The position numbers were made by a program, and so were the translations under genes. Below, piece after piece: positions 1 to 8,417 of a DNA stretch of 37,118 nucleotides. Position 1 is the first letter of the stretch, and each line of letters starts with the position of its first letter. The notes under the pieces are model-generated. The model had not been told where the DNA came from and made no database searches. It worked only from the letters and a program-made list of their open reading frames with translations. Source of the stretch: an uncultured Bifidobacterium sp. (lineage in GTDB: Bacteria > Actinomycetota > Actinomycetes > Actinomycetales > Bifidobacteriaceae); assembly GCF_949292005.1 (NCBI RefSeq), contig NZ_CASEXV010000035.1, forward strand, positions 1 through 37,118. The letters are read 5' to 3'.

Positions 1-1419
1 CAGGCCCTCGCGCAGATGGCCGTCGACCCTGCGCTTGTTGATTCGATCTCCTCTCTCATCACCTCGGGTAAAACCGCGGCCAGGGCCACTTTCGAGGGCT
101 TTGCCGGTTTTGAGAACACGCTGTCGGCTTTGGGTGGGTACATGGCCGAGCGTGCCGGGGATCTGCATGATGTCGGCCAGCGCGTGATCGCCGATCTGCT
201 GGGGGTTCAAGCTCCAGGCGTCCCCGCGAGTGACAAGCCGTTCATTCTCGTGGCGCGGGATCTGTCCCCCGCCGACACCGCGGCTTTGGATCTGGACAAG
301 GTCCATGCGATTGTTACCAGTGAGGGCGGCCCCACCAGCCACACAGCCATTCTTGCCAGGGCACGGGGAATAGTCGCCGTCGTTTCCGCTCAGGAGGCCG
401 AGTCGTTGTCGACGGGGGACACCGTCATCGTGGACGCGGCGCGTGGAAGCGTGACCGTGAATCCCTCGCAGGACGAGATTCGTCAGGCGCAGGCGGCCAA
501 GGCGCAGGCTGCCAAGGCGAAGGAGCTTCGGGGACAGCCCGGGGCTCTCAAGGACGGGACGACCATCCCGCTTCTCGCCAACGTCGGCAAGCCCGAGGAC
601 GCGGATGCCGCTTGGGAGTATGGTGCCGAAGGCGTCGGGCTTTTCCGTACGGAGTTCCTGTTCATCGGCAACGAGGAGCCGCCGACCGTCGATGAGCAGA
701 CCGAGGCCTACGCGCGCCTTCTTTCCCGGTTCCCCGGCCGCAAGGTCGTGATTCGTATGCTGGATGCGGGCGCCGACAAGCCGCTGCCGTTCCTGACGCC
801 CGAGGACGAGCCGAATCCGGCTTTGGGACTGCGTGGCCTGCGAACGTTGCGCACGCATATGCAGGTTCTGGAGGACCAGCTTGAGGCGCTTGCCCGGGCC
901 GACGCGAAGACCGATGCCGATCTGTGGGTTATGGCGCCGATGGTCGCCGACGAGCACGAGGCCGATTATTTCGTCAGATTGGGCAAGTCCAAGGGACTGA
1001 AACGCGTCGGGGCGATGGCCGAGGTCCCCTCGATCGCGTTGATGGCCGACAAGGTCGCCAAGGTCGCGGACTTCGTGTCGATAGGGACGAACGATCTCAC
1101 CCAGTACACGATGGCCGCGGACCGCACTCTGGGTTCGGTGTCCAACTACCAGACCGCATGGCATCCGGCCGTGCTGCGCGCCATCAAACTCATAGCGGAT
1201 GCGGGTAACGCGAACGGGATGCCTGTCGGCGTGTGCGGTGAGGCCGCGGCCGATCCGGATCTCGCCGTGGTTCTCGTGGGACTGGGTGTGAACTCGCTGT
1301 CCATGACCCCAGTGGCCTTGGATGATGTCCGTGCCGAACTGCGCAACCACACCATGCAGGAGGCTCGTGACATAGCCGCCCGCGCGTTGGACGGGGAGTT
1401 CTACCATCCGGCGTGGTGA
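1..1419 (+). CDS. ptsI: Phosphoenolpyruvate-protein phosphotransferase (PTS enzyme I), 5'-truncated by window
   Basis: Enzyme I of the sugar phosphotransferase system takes phosphate from phosphoenolpyruvate onto a histidine and passes it to HPr in the cytoplasm. The frame is open from base 1, and 472 residues are visible. Compared with usual enzyme I proteins (about 560-575 residues) roughly 80-100 N-terminal residues lie outside the window. The phospho-histidine motif GGPTSHTAILARARG is present, with the His at fragment residue 114. The PEP-binding barrel follows, with GLFRTEF, a VIRMLDAGADKP block, the GTNDLTQYT motif and the catalytic Cys at residue 412 in GVCGEAAADP. No domain appears broken. 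The first visible ATG at base 16 is internal, not the start. ptsH is expected upstream but is not visible. A strong GC-rich hairpin follows the stop. Confidence 0.96.
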   Translation, partial: QALAQMAVDPALVDSISSLITSGKTAARATFEGFAGFENTLSALGGYMAERAGDLHDVGQRVIADLLGVQAPGVPASDKPFILVARDLSPADTAALDLDKVHAIVTSEGGPTSHTAILARARGIVAVVSAQEAESLSTGDTVIVDAARGSVTVNPSQDEIRQAQAAKAQAAKAKELRGQPGALKDGTTIPLLANVGKPEDADAAWEYGAEGVGLFRTEFLFIGNEEPPTVDEQTEAYARLLSRFPGRKVVIRMLDAGADKPLPFLTPEDEPNPALGLRGLRTLRTHMQVLEDQLEALARADAKTDADLWVMAPMVADEHEADYFVRLGKSKGLKRVGAMAEVPSIALMADKVAKVADFVSIGTNDLTQYTMAADRTLGSVSNYQTAWHPAVLRAIKLIADAGNANGMPVGVCGEAAADPDLAVVLVGLGVNSLSMTPVALDDVRAELRNHTMQEARDIAARALDGEFYHPAW

Positions 1420-1455
1420 GCGAGGCGGCACAGTGACCTGTTGTGATTTTTGATG

Positions 1456-1491
1456 GGCGGCGGGGCGGGCGGTTGTCCCGTCTCCGCCGCC
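1456..1491 (+). terminator. Hairpin terminator after ptsI
   Basis: An 8-bp GC stem (1456-1463 with 1484-1491) continues inward, with one bulge, for about six more pairs around a CGGTTGT loop. It lies 37 bases after the ptsI stop. There is no clear T-run, as is usual in high-GC actinobacteria. Confidence 0.65.
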
Positions 1492-1530
1492 ATTGCGCTT
1501 GTGGCCTATCGGGTTTGGTGTTTATTCGGA

Positions 1531-1559
1531 CTGTTATCCATTCGGCCTGTTATCCATTC
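1531..1559. repeat. Two direct copies of CTGTTATCCATTC
   Basis: The 13-mer occurs at 1531-1543 and 1547-1559, with a 16-bp period, immediately before the YbhB-type gene. It could be a paired regulator site or a small duplication. The core TTATCCATT differs from a DnaA box at two positions. Confidence 0.7.
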
Positions 1560-1576
1560 CGTGGAATACTGGAGGC

Positions 1577-2128
1577 ATGAGAATTTCCGCGGATTTCACT
1601 GTCATTCCCGATTCATACGCCAAACGGGCCCCCGGCGAGAATCGCGTGGAGGGGGTTCCCGTGGTCTCGTTCCCCTTCTACATCGACGAATTGTCCCCGT
1701 CCGCGCATTATCTGCATTGGCAGATGGTCGATCCCGACTCGATACCCGTCTGCGGATTCGAATGGATTCACTGGTCCGTGGCTAATGTCCCGGTGGACGC
1801 GTTGATGTATGACTTCAATGATTCGCACGCACTGTCCATCCCCGCGGATTTCTCACGATCGATGCCGTCGATGATTCCCGAGGCCAGCCAAGGCCGAACC
1901 TCGCGTGGTGGCTCCCTGGTGGGCGGAACGAACCCCGCGGTGACCATGCGCTACAACGGCCCGCAGCCGCCGGACCGCGACCATGAGTATCTTCTCGATG
2001 TCTGGGGAACGCAGGAGCCGCTGCCCGGTCTCGCTCAGGGATTCTGGCTCAATTCACTGCACCACGCCATAAGGGACTATCGTGGTCCGGTTGACCAAGG
2101 CGGATTGGCGCTGATCGGCGCACGGTAG
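1577..2128 (+). CDS. YbhB/YbcL-family protein (PEBP / Raf kinase inhibitor-like)
   Basis: This 183-residue protein belongs to the phosphatidylethanolamine-binding-protein fold family, whose bacterial members have no firmly established reaction. Two family signatures are visible: a DPDSIPVCGFEWIHWSVANVP block near residues 50-70, matching the usual D-P-D-A-P...W-H-W segment, and a later Y-N-G-P-Q-P-P-D-R-D-H-x-Y block. The start was placed at ATG 1577 because the next upstream start (1493) would add 28 residues of unlikely sequence. GGAGG at 1571-1575 is too close to this ATG for normal spacing. An AATACT box at 1565-1570 instead suggests leaderless initiation. No signal peptide is seen, so it is probably cytoplasmic. 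The gene stands alone between the ptsI terminator and the dipeptidase gene. Confidence 0.85.
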   Translation: MRISADFTVIPDSYAKRAPGENRVEGVPVVSFPFYIDELSPSAHYLHWQMVDPDSIPVCGFEWIHWSVANVPVDALMYDFNDSHALSIPADFSRSMPSMIPEASQGRTSRGGSLVGGTNPAVTMRYNGPQPPDRDHEYLLDVWGTQEPLPGLAQGFWLNSLHHAIRDYRGPVDQGGLALIGAR

Positions 2129-2199
2129 GCGGAATGGCTCGGTAGACGATTGGGTGTTCCCCCTCGGGGACGATCACGTCGTGAAAGGAATGACCGGAT

Positions 2200-3720
2200 A
2201 TGGCATGCACAACGATTCTCGTCGGCAAGGACGCAAGCTACGACGGATCGACAATCATCGCGAGGAACGAGGATTCCGCGAACGGGGAGTTCAACCCCAA
2301 GCGCTTCGTGGTCGTCGAGCCTCAGGATCAGCCGCGCGGGTACCGGAGCGTTCTGTCCCACCTGAGCATCGGCCTTCCAGATGAGCCTCTGCGCTACACC
2401 TCGGTTCCCAATGCGGATCTCAAGGAGGGCGTGTGGGGCGAGGCGGGGGTCAACTCCGCGCAGGTTGCCATGAGCGCCACAGAGACGCTCACCACGAACG
2501 AGCGCGTGCTCGGCGCGGACCCGCTGGTGGAGTTCCAGCCGGCGCGAGGCGTGGAGGGCGAGGACGGGTACAGGCCCGAAGTGGCCGGGGGGATTGGTGA
2601 GGAGGACTTCCTCACCATCGTCCTGCCATATATCCACTCCGCTCGCGAGGGGGTGGAGCGGCTTGGTTCCCTGTTGGAACGCTACGGAACGTATGAGATG
2701 AACGGTGTGGCTTTCAGCGACGTCGACGAGATCTGGTGGCTTGAGACCGTCGGCGGACACCATTGGATCGCGCGGCGCGTGCCGGATGACTCCTATGTGA
2801 CCATGCCCAATCAGCTCGGCATAGACGAGTTCGACATCGAAGACGCTCTGGGGGAGCGGGAATCCCACATGTGCTCGGCGGATCTCGCGGAGTTCATCGA
2901 GGACAACCATCTGGACCTTGCCGTCGAATCGACCTCGCCGTTCAATCCCCGAGACGCGTTCGGCTCCCATTCGGACTCGGATCATGTCTACAACACCCCC
3001 CGGGCGTGGTTCATGCAGCGTTTCCTCAATCCTTACGACGAGATGTGGGATGGTCCCGAGGCCGACCATCGTCCGGACAGCGACGACATCGCGTGGGCGC
3101 GTCAGCCCGAGCGCAAAATCACCATCGAGGATGTGAAATACGTTCTCAGCTCGCACTATCAGGGGACCCCTTTCGACCCCTATGGTTCCCAGGGGGATGA
3201 ATCGACGCGGCACATGCTTCGCCCGATTGGAATCAACCGTCAAAGCCAGCTCGCGGTGATCCAGATTCGTCCCTATCGTCCGGAATCCAGCAGAACCATC
3301 CAATGGATGGCCTACGGATCGAATCCTTTCAACGCGCTTGTCCCGTTCTACGCGAACGTCGATGGCACCCCCGCCTACCTCGCCGACACCACCACGAGGG
3401 TGACAACCGAGAACCTCTACTGGGAGAATCGCATCATCGCGGCTTTGTGCGACGCGCGCTTCTCCGACACGGCGAATGCCGTCGAACGCTATCAGGAACA
3501 GGTGGGAGGACTGGGGCACCGCTTCATCGCGGATACCGACGCGCGGCTGGAATCCGAATCTACCGGTGCCGGCGATGACGCGGCGGTGCGCGGTGTTCTC
3601 ACGCAGGCCAACCAGCGCATGGCCGACCAGTTGCGCGAGCGGACCGACGCGTTGCTCGATGAGGTCCTCTACACGACGAGTATGCGCATGCGCAACGGGT
3701 TCAACCGCTCCGACCACTAA
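2200..3720 (+). CDS. pepD: C69-family dipeptidase (PepD type)
   Basis: This 506-residue N-terminal-nucleophile hydrolase cleaves dipeptides. The protein begins MACTTILVGKDASYDGST, so Cys3 is the nucleophile next to the start. This matches the Lactobacillus/Bifidobacterium PepD type, in which there is little or no propeptide. An R-N-E-D segment near residue 23 is the family substrate-pocket motif. Length is normal for the family (about 470-540). The ATG at 2200 has AAAGGA at 2184-2189 as ribosome site. No signal peptide is visible, so a cytoplasmic role in peptide use is likely. A 612-codon open frame on the opposite strand over this gene is a codon-bias shadow. The gene symbol follows the PepD family name. 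Confidence 0.93.
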   Translation: MACTTILVGKDASYDGSTIIARNEDSANGEFNPKRFVVVEPQDQPRGYRSVLSHLSIGLPDEPLRYTSVPNADLKEGVWGEAGVNSAQVAMSATETLTTNERVLGADPLVEFQPARGVEGEDGYRPEVAGGIGEEDFLTIVLPYIHSAREGVERLGSLLERYGTYEMNGVAFSDVDEIWWLETVGGHHWIARRVPDDSYVTMPNQLGIDEFDIEDALGERESHMCSADLAEFIEDNHLDLAVESTSPFNPRDAFGSHSDSDHVYNTPRAWFMQRFLNPYDEMWDGPEADHRPDSDDIAWARQPERKITIEDVKYVLSSHYQGTPFDPYGSQGDESTRHMLRPIGINRQSQLAVIQIRPYRPESSRTIQWMAYGSNPFNALVPFYANVDGTPAYLADTTTRVTTENLYWENRIIAALCDARFSDTANAVERYQEQVGGLGHRFIADTDARLESESTGAGDDAAVRGVLTQANQRMADQLRERTDALLDEVLYTTSMRMRNGFNRSDH

Positions 3721-3727
3721 GATACGC

Positions 3728-3794
3728 AGCCGCCGCAAGGGCTCGGAGCGACGTGGAATACGGATCCATGAAGGTGCGTCCATGTGCGGCGGCT
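3728..3794 (+). promoter_or_regulatory. Long-range 10-bp stem in the pepD-fhs intergenic region
   Basis: AGCCGCCGCA at 3728-3737 is perfectly complementary to TGCGGCGGCT at 3785-3794, with 47 bases between. It may be a pepD terminator structure or a folded leader ahead of fhs. I could not match it to a known folate riboswitch. The rest of the 210-base gap (3721-3930) shows no gene. Confidence 0.4.
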
Positions 3795-3930
3795 TATGCC
3801 CGGTGTGTCCTCCTGTCGAGAGGGATGGGGGGTTGTGGCATGACCCGACACTAGGATGAGAATGTCCCGATGGCTCCGATGGTTTTGGCGGGGCTTTGGG
3901 CGGCGGCAGGCACATCTAGGCAGGGAGACC

Positions 3931-5451
3931 ATGACTCTTATCGATCGTTTCACCGCTGATTATGGCGCGGTCCAGAAAATCGACGCATTTGCGTTCCTCA
4001 AGCATCTTGAGGACAACCCCGACGCATCCCGCAAGCACGGCAAAGTTGTTCTCGTCACTGCCGACACCCCGTTGAAGGCGTCGCGCGGTGAGGGGAAGAC
4101 CACGACGACCATAGCGTTGATCGACGCCTTGCGCTCGCGTGGAATCGACGCCGCGGCCGTGCTACGTCAGCCCAGCATGGGAATCACCGCCGCTGGCTCC
4201 AAGGGCGGCGCGTCCGGGGGTGGGAAGGCGTCATTGACGCATCCCGAATTGGTCGACTGGGGTCTGTGCGGGGAGATGGCCGCGATCGCGGCCGCCCAGA
4301 ACCTGCTTGTGTCATTTGCCGAGAAGGCGGTGGACGAGGGGCGCCTTGACGAGATCCTCGTCCCGCGCGTTTCCGAGGTTCCATCGCGGTCGTTGCGTCA
4401 GATCGCAGTGGACCGCGGGAAGGGTGACATCCCCGAGCGCGTTGTGCTGACACCGACATGCGAGCTGATGCAGATCGTCGTTCTGTCGCGTTCGATGGAG
4501 GAGATCTCCGCGCGGGTGGGGGCGATGATCGCCGGAACCAAGGATGGAAAACCGGTTGTTTTCAGAGATTTCATCGATTTGTGGAGAATAACCAATATTC
4601 TGGGCGATGCCGTCAAACCGGCGGCGACGAGAACGGTGGGGGGGTCGCCGGTGTACGTCCACGGAGGTCCCTTCGCGAACGTTTCGATCGGAATCCCGAC
4701 CCTGGTCTCGGTGGAGATGGCCTGCGCCCTTCATGATGTAGTCGTCGTGGAGGCGGGATATGGGACCGATGCCGGCGCCCAGAAGTGGTTGGACATCGCC
4801 TGCCGTGAGTATGGGGCCCAGTGGCCGTCGGCCGCCGTCGTTGTGACCCGAGCGACGACGTGGCGTGACGACCCGGCGCTGAGCTGGCGTTATCCGTTCC
4901 ATGTGAGGCGTCTTGAGGGACTGGGAATACCAACTTTCCCGCTTATCAACCTGTGGAGCGGAGAGGACGATCAGACCGACTCTCTACGCGGAGCGGCCCA
5001 TGATCTGGGATTCCGTGAGCCGGTCGTCGGAAATCTTTTCCGTGATGGAGGCGACGCTTTGGCGCCTCAGCTTGATGATTTCGTCGATGCGGTCACGTCC
5101 TCGGACACGGGTGATTCACAGGTCGATAGCCACAAGGGGATGCCCGTGGTCGAGGATGTCCGATGGGTGGCAAATAGCGCTTATGGGGTTCCCGCGGAAC
5201 GGGTTGTGGCACGCGCGGGCTTCGAGGAGTCGCTTGCCCGAGCCGCTCATCTGATGGATGGAGTCGGTGGAGACATCGACGATCTCGCTCTGGTCGCAGT
5301 CAAGTCCCCCGCGACGATGACCGATGACGATTCTGCGCCGGAGGCCTCGCGCACTGTCACTCTGAAGAAGGTCGAGATTCACGCTGGAGCGGGACTGGTT
5401 CAGGTCAACCTCACGACATCGTTGACCACTCCGATGCCGAAAATCGTTTAA
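3931..5451 (+). CDS. fhs: Formate-tetrahydrofolate ligase
   Basis: The enzyme joins formate to tetrahydrofolate with ATP, giving 10-formyl-THF for purine and formyl-Met synthesis. The protein has 506 residues, shorter than the usual 555-560, as in bifidobacterial forms. The ATP-binding loop is at residues 46-60 (T-P-L-K-A-S-R-G-E-G-K-T-T-T-T). It carries a three-residue difference from the common TPTPAGEGKTTTT. A glycine-rich segment follows (Q-P-S-M-G-I-T-A-A-G-S-K-G-G-A-S-G-G-G), then PVYVHGGPFANVSIG and VVEAGYGTDAGAQKWLDI. The open frame extends upstream to 3856, but ATG 3931 has AGGGAGA at 3922-3928 with good spacing. No folD is adjacent. Transcription converges on the tautomerase gene, with a strong hairpin between them. 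Confidence 0.94.
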   Translation: MTLIDRFTADYGAVQKIDAFAFLKHLEDNPDASRKHGKVVLVTADTPLKASRGEGKTTTTIALIDALRSRGIDAAAVLRQPSMGITAAGSKGGASGGGKASLTHPELVDWGLCGEMAAIAAAQNLLVSFAEKAVDEGRLDEILVPRVSEVPSRSLRQIAVDRGKGDIPERVVLTPTCELMQIVVLSRSMEEISARVGAMIAGTKDGKPVVFRDFIDLWRITNILGDAVKPAATRTVGGSPVYVHGGPFANVSIGIPTLVSVEMACALHDVVVVEAGYGTDAGAQKWLDIACREYGAQWPSAAVVVTRATTWRDDPALSWRYPFHVRRLEGLGIPTFPLINLWSGEDDQTDSLRGAAHDLGFREPVVGNLFRDGGDALAPQLDDFVDAVTSSDTGDSQVDSHKGMPVVEDVRWVANSAYGVPAERVVARAGFEESLARAAHLMDGVGGDIDDLALVAVKSPATMTDDDSAPEASRTVTLKKVEIHAGAGLVQVNLTTSLTTPMPKIV

Positions 5452-5468
5452 GACGATTGGTGGTGGTT

Positions 5469-5500
5469 GGTGGTGGCCGTGGTCGGAGACGGCCACCACC
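5469..5500. terminator. Bidirectional hairpin terminator between fhs and tautomerase gene
   Basis: A perfect 12-bp stem, GGTGGTGGCCGT (5469-5480) with ACGGCCACCACC (5489-5500), encloses an 8-base loop. It lies between two convergent genes, 18 bases after the fhs stop. Confidence 0.75.
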
Positions 5501-5562
5501 GAAGTCGCTTCCCGCCACCGCGACCGCCATGGTGGGACTGGTGTCCGTGGCGGGGGCAACGG

Positions 5563-5910
5563 TCAGAAGTTCGAGCCGTTCCATCCCCAGTCGGTCGTCG
5601 CCGTGTAACGGATGTAGGCCCGATCCTCCGGGATTCCAAGCTCGGACTTCAACGCGGCCATAATGTCGTGCGTCAGACGCTCCCATGCGGTTCCCGGGAC
5701 GCTGGAACCGAACACGTTGACCTCGACGTAGGCGGCCGGCTTGTCATCGGTGCCCGCGAAGTATATGGGCATATTGTCCTCGAATGGGCACATCAGCCAT
5801 CCCTCGGATTTTCCGGGAACCGCGGTTATCGCCTTTCCATAGGCGGTTTTCAGGGCTTCCCTCTGGGCCGGGGTGGTTGTGACGGACACATGCGTGTGGA
5901 TGACGGGCAT
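5563..5910 (-). CDS. MIF-type tautomerase (phenylpyruvate tautomerase family)
   Basis: This 115-residue homologue of macrophage migration inhibitory factor belongs to the tautomerase superfamily, which uses an N-terminal proline as catalytic base. The protein begins M-P-V-I-H-T-H-V, giving Pro as first residue after Met removal. Its C-terminus (IPEDRAYIRY...WGWNGSNF) closely follows the MIF C-terminal block ISPDRVYINY...VGWNNSTF. A lysine in PGKSEG fits the conserved active-site Lys. Length equals that of animal MIF. The start at 5910 has GGAGAT just upstream on the minus strand (AGGAGATTCC). No signal peptide is seen. It is transcribed divergently from the GtrA-type gene. Enzyme substrate is unknown. 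Confidence 0.88.
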   Translation of the reverse strand: MPVIHTHVSVTTTPAQREALKTAYGKAITAVPGKSEGWLMCPFEDNMPIYFAGTDDKPAAYVEVNVFGSSVPGTAWERLTHDIMAALKSELGIPEDRAYIRYTATTDWGWNGSNF

Positions 5911-6104
5911 GGAATCTCCTTTGTGTTGTTGTGTTATTGTGTTCCTGCTTTGTCGGCACTCTTGGTTTTCCCGTGCGAATCGTGCGCTGCGCGGACTATT
6001 CCATCGTAGTTCGTGCTTGTGATGCGGACGGATTGGACAAATCTGCGGGAATTCACATGGCATAATATCCGGGCTGTCAGGCGAGTCGTGTTCAATGTCT
6101 TCTC

Positions 6105-6665
6105 GTGAAGACACTGATAGCGCAGTTGGTCAAGTTCGGTCTTGTCGGGGTCGTGGCCTTGGTCATCGACATGGGGATTCTCAACCTTCTCGTAGGCTTC
6201 TTCCACATGCACAACGTGCTGGCGGGGTCGATATCCTTCCTTGTGTCGCTTCTATTCAACTATGTGGCCAGCATGAGATACGTGTTCACCCACCGTGAGG
6301 ACATGGCTCGCTGGATGGAAATGGCGGTTTTCTTCGCATCCGCCGCGATCGGTCTGGTGATTAACGACGCGATCATCTGGATGAGCACGTTCGGCATGAA
6401 CCGTGACGCGATGCTCACGCAGCACACCCAATATTGGATTCGCACCAACATCGGGAAGCTTATCGCAACGGTTGTCGTCGCGGTCTGGAACTTCATCATT
6501 CGCAAATGGCTGTTGGATGACAAGCGCACCAATGCCATGAATGTGCTGAGACCCAGCTCTCGACGTCTGACCCAGCAGGAGATGGATGAGAGATGGGAGC
6601 GCAGCTTCGCCCACCGGCTGGGGGAGTGGTCGCTGACGCACACGCCCCAGGGTTGGCCGCGTTGA
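6105..6665 (+). CDS. GtrA-family membrane protein
   Basis: This small integral membrane protein (186 residues with a GTG start) has about four hydrophobic segments. They lie roughly at residues 10-30, 37-57, 72-92 and 115-135, with a basic cytoplasmic tail after the last. The first part, K-F-G-L-V-G-V-V-A-L-V-I-D, and the later F-N-Y-V-A-S-M-R-Y-V-F segment are hallmarks of GtrA-like proteins. These are thought to move lipid-linked sugars across the membrane or assist cell-wall polysaccharide assembly. The tail of about 50 residues after the last helix is longer than usual. The start is uncertain: there is no clear ribosome site before GTG 6105. A CATAAT box lies at 6061-6066. No glycosyltransferase gene is adjacent, so the partner is unknown. 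Confidence 0.85.
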   Translation: MKTLIAQLVKFGLVGVVALVIDMGILNLLVGFFHMHNVLAGSISFLVSLLFNYVASMRYVFTHREDMARWMEMAVFFASAAIGLVINDAIIWMSTFGMNRDAMLTQHTQYWIRTNIGKLIATVVVAVWNFIIRKWLLDDKRTNAMNVLRPSSRRLTQQEMDERWERSFAHRLGEWSLTHTPQGWPR

Positions 6666-6711
6666 TTGTCGAAATGCCACAGAGGGGTGTCGATCTGATC
6701 ATTCTGTTGGC

Positions 6712-6840
6712 GGTTGGGCGTGATTTGCGTTCGTTGGGCGGGTCTCCTCGGTATCTGAATCCAGAAATGGCCTTATATCAACCCTCGCGAAACGGGATCT
6801 GAAGATACCCCGCCCAACGAACGAAGAATCTGCCCAACGA
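6712..6840. repeat. Dispersed 130-bp inverted-repeat element, copy 1 (diverged, core reversed)
   Basis: The element has two boxes reading GTTGGGC on the left (near 6713 and 6733) and two CGCCCAACG-type boxes on the right (near 6811 and 6832). Left arm and reversed right arm match over about 30 bases. The core holds CCAGAAATGGCCTTAT, the reverse complement of the core in copies 2 and 3, so this copy is in the opposite orientation. It lies between convergent genes. Confidence 0.8.
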
Positions 6841-6908
6841 CGACACGATAAGCATCGGGTCGGGGGTATGGGAACATTCGAATCGACAGTGTGGGGCGAA
6901 ATGACCAT

Positions 6909-6940
6909 TGGGATGCAATTGTGCCACAAATTGCATCCCA
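6909..6940. terminator. Perfect 12-bp hairpin between convergent GtrA and MFS genes
   Basis: TGGGATGCAATT (6909-6920) pairs with AATTGCATCCCA (6929-6940) around an 8-base loop. It lies 41 bases beyond the MFS stop and is symmetrical, so it may end transcription from both sides. No T-run is present. The remaining intergenic bases (6666-6980) hold only the repeat element. Confidence 0.6.
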
Positions 6941-6980
6941 TGACCGCCATTGGCCATACGATTCGCTTCACGTTCCAGCT

Positions 6981-8417
6981 CTAGACGCTCACCTCGGTAA
7001 GCACAGGTGACTCGGTGCCGCTTTTGATCTGCCTGAGCCCCACCAGCGCGATGGCCAGCGAGCCCAAAGCCAGGACAGTGGCGACAAGGAATCCTCCGTG
7101 CGATCCCATCCGGTCTATGAACACTCCCGCTATGGCCGATCCTGCGGACCCGCCGATCGCGTTCATGGCACCCATCCAGGCCATTCCCTCAGTGAAACGG
7201 CTGGGAGGAACAAGATGCAGCATGAGCTGGTTGCCATTGATCCACGTGGGTGCCTGTCCGACGCCGATTATGAGATAGATGATCATGATCACCCACAGAT
7301 GTCGTGCGAACATGAACGATCCCAGTCCGATATTGACCATCGCGAGACAGATGTAGAAGCGCTTCCACAAGGGTGTCATCCAGTTGCGCGCCCCATACAC
7401 GATGGCTCCGAGGAGTGAGCTGAAGGAGAAGCACGCGAACACGAAGCCGGTGTATTGCTTCATGTTCTGTTCGGTGGCGAATGCGATGATCGATATTCCG
7501 GCGGCGGATTGGAAGGATCCCAGACCGAACCATGTGGCGCAAACCGCGATGAGACCCGGTCCCCAGATGGACGCAAGCTTGGCCTCGGGCGAGGAAGCGC
7601 GGGCGGCGCCATCGACGGATGAAGTCTCCTGATCTTTGTCGCCATTCGTGGACGGCGCGAGGTCGGTGGTGTCGCCACGAGCGAGCGCATCGGCCCTCTC
7701 CTGCATCGCCGTGGCCTTAAGTGCTTCCCGTTCACGGTATTGGGCCCTGGTGAGGCCCGCCCGTCGAGCGAGTTCCGTTTGAGACGGGGGCTCGGTGGAA
7801 AGTTCGGTGAGGAACATGAGCGCCCCGGTTACCACGCACAGTCCGGTCACCGAGAATGCGAGCATCCCTGATATGACGGCCAGCGTCGAGGAGAGGGGAT
7901 TGCCGATGATCCACATGCACTCGTCCAGCACCCCCGAGAGGGATAGAGCGCGATCGGTGCGAATCCTGTCGCCTGCGAGAAGATGTGTCCAGCGTCCGCG
8001 GCTCATCGCGCCCCATGGTGGAATCGCGGCGAGGAAGGGCGTGATGCAGAAGAGTATCCACTCGGGGACCCGTGCGCTGATGCACGAGGACAGGGCGATG
8101 GCCGCCGCCAGCCACACGATGATGGTGGGTATCGAGACCTGCCGTTGGCCGAAACGGTCGACAAGGCGTCCGAGGATCGGTCCTATCACCGCTAGGGCGA
8201 TGGCCTGCACGGCCGTGAGCTCGCCGGCAAGCGTGTAATTGTTGTAATAGTGCTGGACCGAGATCGTTATGGTCATTCCGACCATGGGAAAGGGCATGCA
8301 CGCGATGACAGCACCGACCGCGAACCGCGCGGTGTGCGGAATTCGTAGGAGTTCGGCATAGCCGCCGAAAACGCGTGATCCAAGCTGACGGATTGTCAGA
8401 ATGGCTGTTGGAGTCAT
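6981..8417 (-). CDS. Major facilitator superfamily transporter
   Basis: This 478-residue polytopic membrane protein has about 12 hydrophobic helices in two halves. A long hydrophilic loop lies between them, near residues 205-275, rich in Ala, Arg, Glu and Asp. Loop motif G-R-L-V-D-R-F-G-Q-R between helices 2 and 3 matches the MFS signature. G-V-F-I-D-R-M-G-S-H occurs at the matching place in the second half. The substrate is not evident; efflux or sugar transport are both possible. The longest open frame begins at 8825, but the ATG at 8417 has GGGAAAG upstream and gives a natural N-terminus. It is convergent with the GtrA-type gene and divergent from the histidine phosphatase gene. Confidence 0.87.
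   Translation of the reverse strand: MTPTAILTIRQLGSRVFGGYAELLRIPHTARFAVGAVIACMPFPMVGMTITISVQHYYNNYTLAGELTAVQAIALAVIGPILGRLVDRFGQRQVSIPTIIVWLAAAIALSSCISARVPEWILFCITPFLAAIPPWGAMSRGRWTHLLAGDRIRTDRALSLSGVLDECMWIIGNPLSSTLAVISGMLAFSVTGLCVVTGALMFLTELSTEPPSQTELARRAGLTRAQYREREALKATAMQERADALARGDTTDLAPSTNGDKDQETSSVDGAARASSPEAKLASIWGPGLIAVCATWFGLGSFQSAAGISIIAFATEQNMKQYTGFVFACFSFSSLLGAIVYGARNWMTPLWKRFYICLAMVNIGLGSFMFARHLWVIMIIYLIIGVGQAPTWINGNQLMLHLVPPSRFTEGMAWMGAMNAIGGSAGSAIAGVFIDRMGSHGGFLVATVLALGSLAIALVGLRQIKSGTESPVLTEVSV

Noticed and set aside
2077..3915. 612-codon open frame on the minus strand opposite pepD
   Set aside because: It mirrors the pepD codon pattern in a GC-rich genome and its protein is Arg/His/Pro-rich with no motif. 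The plus-strand gene is certain.
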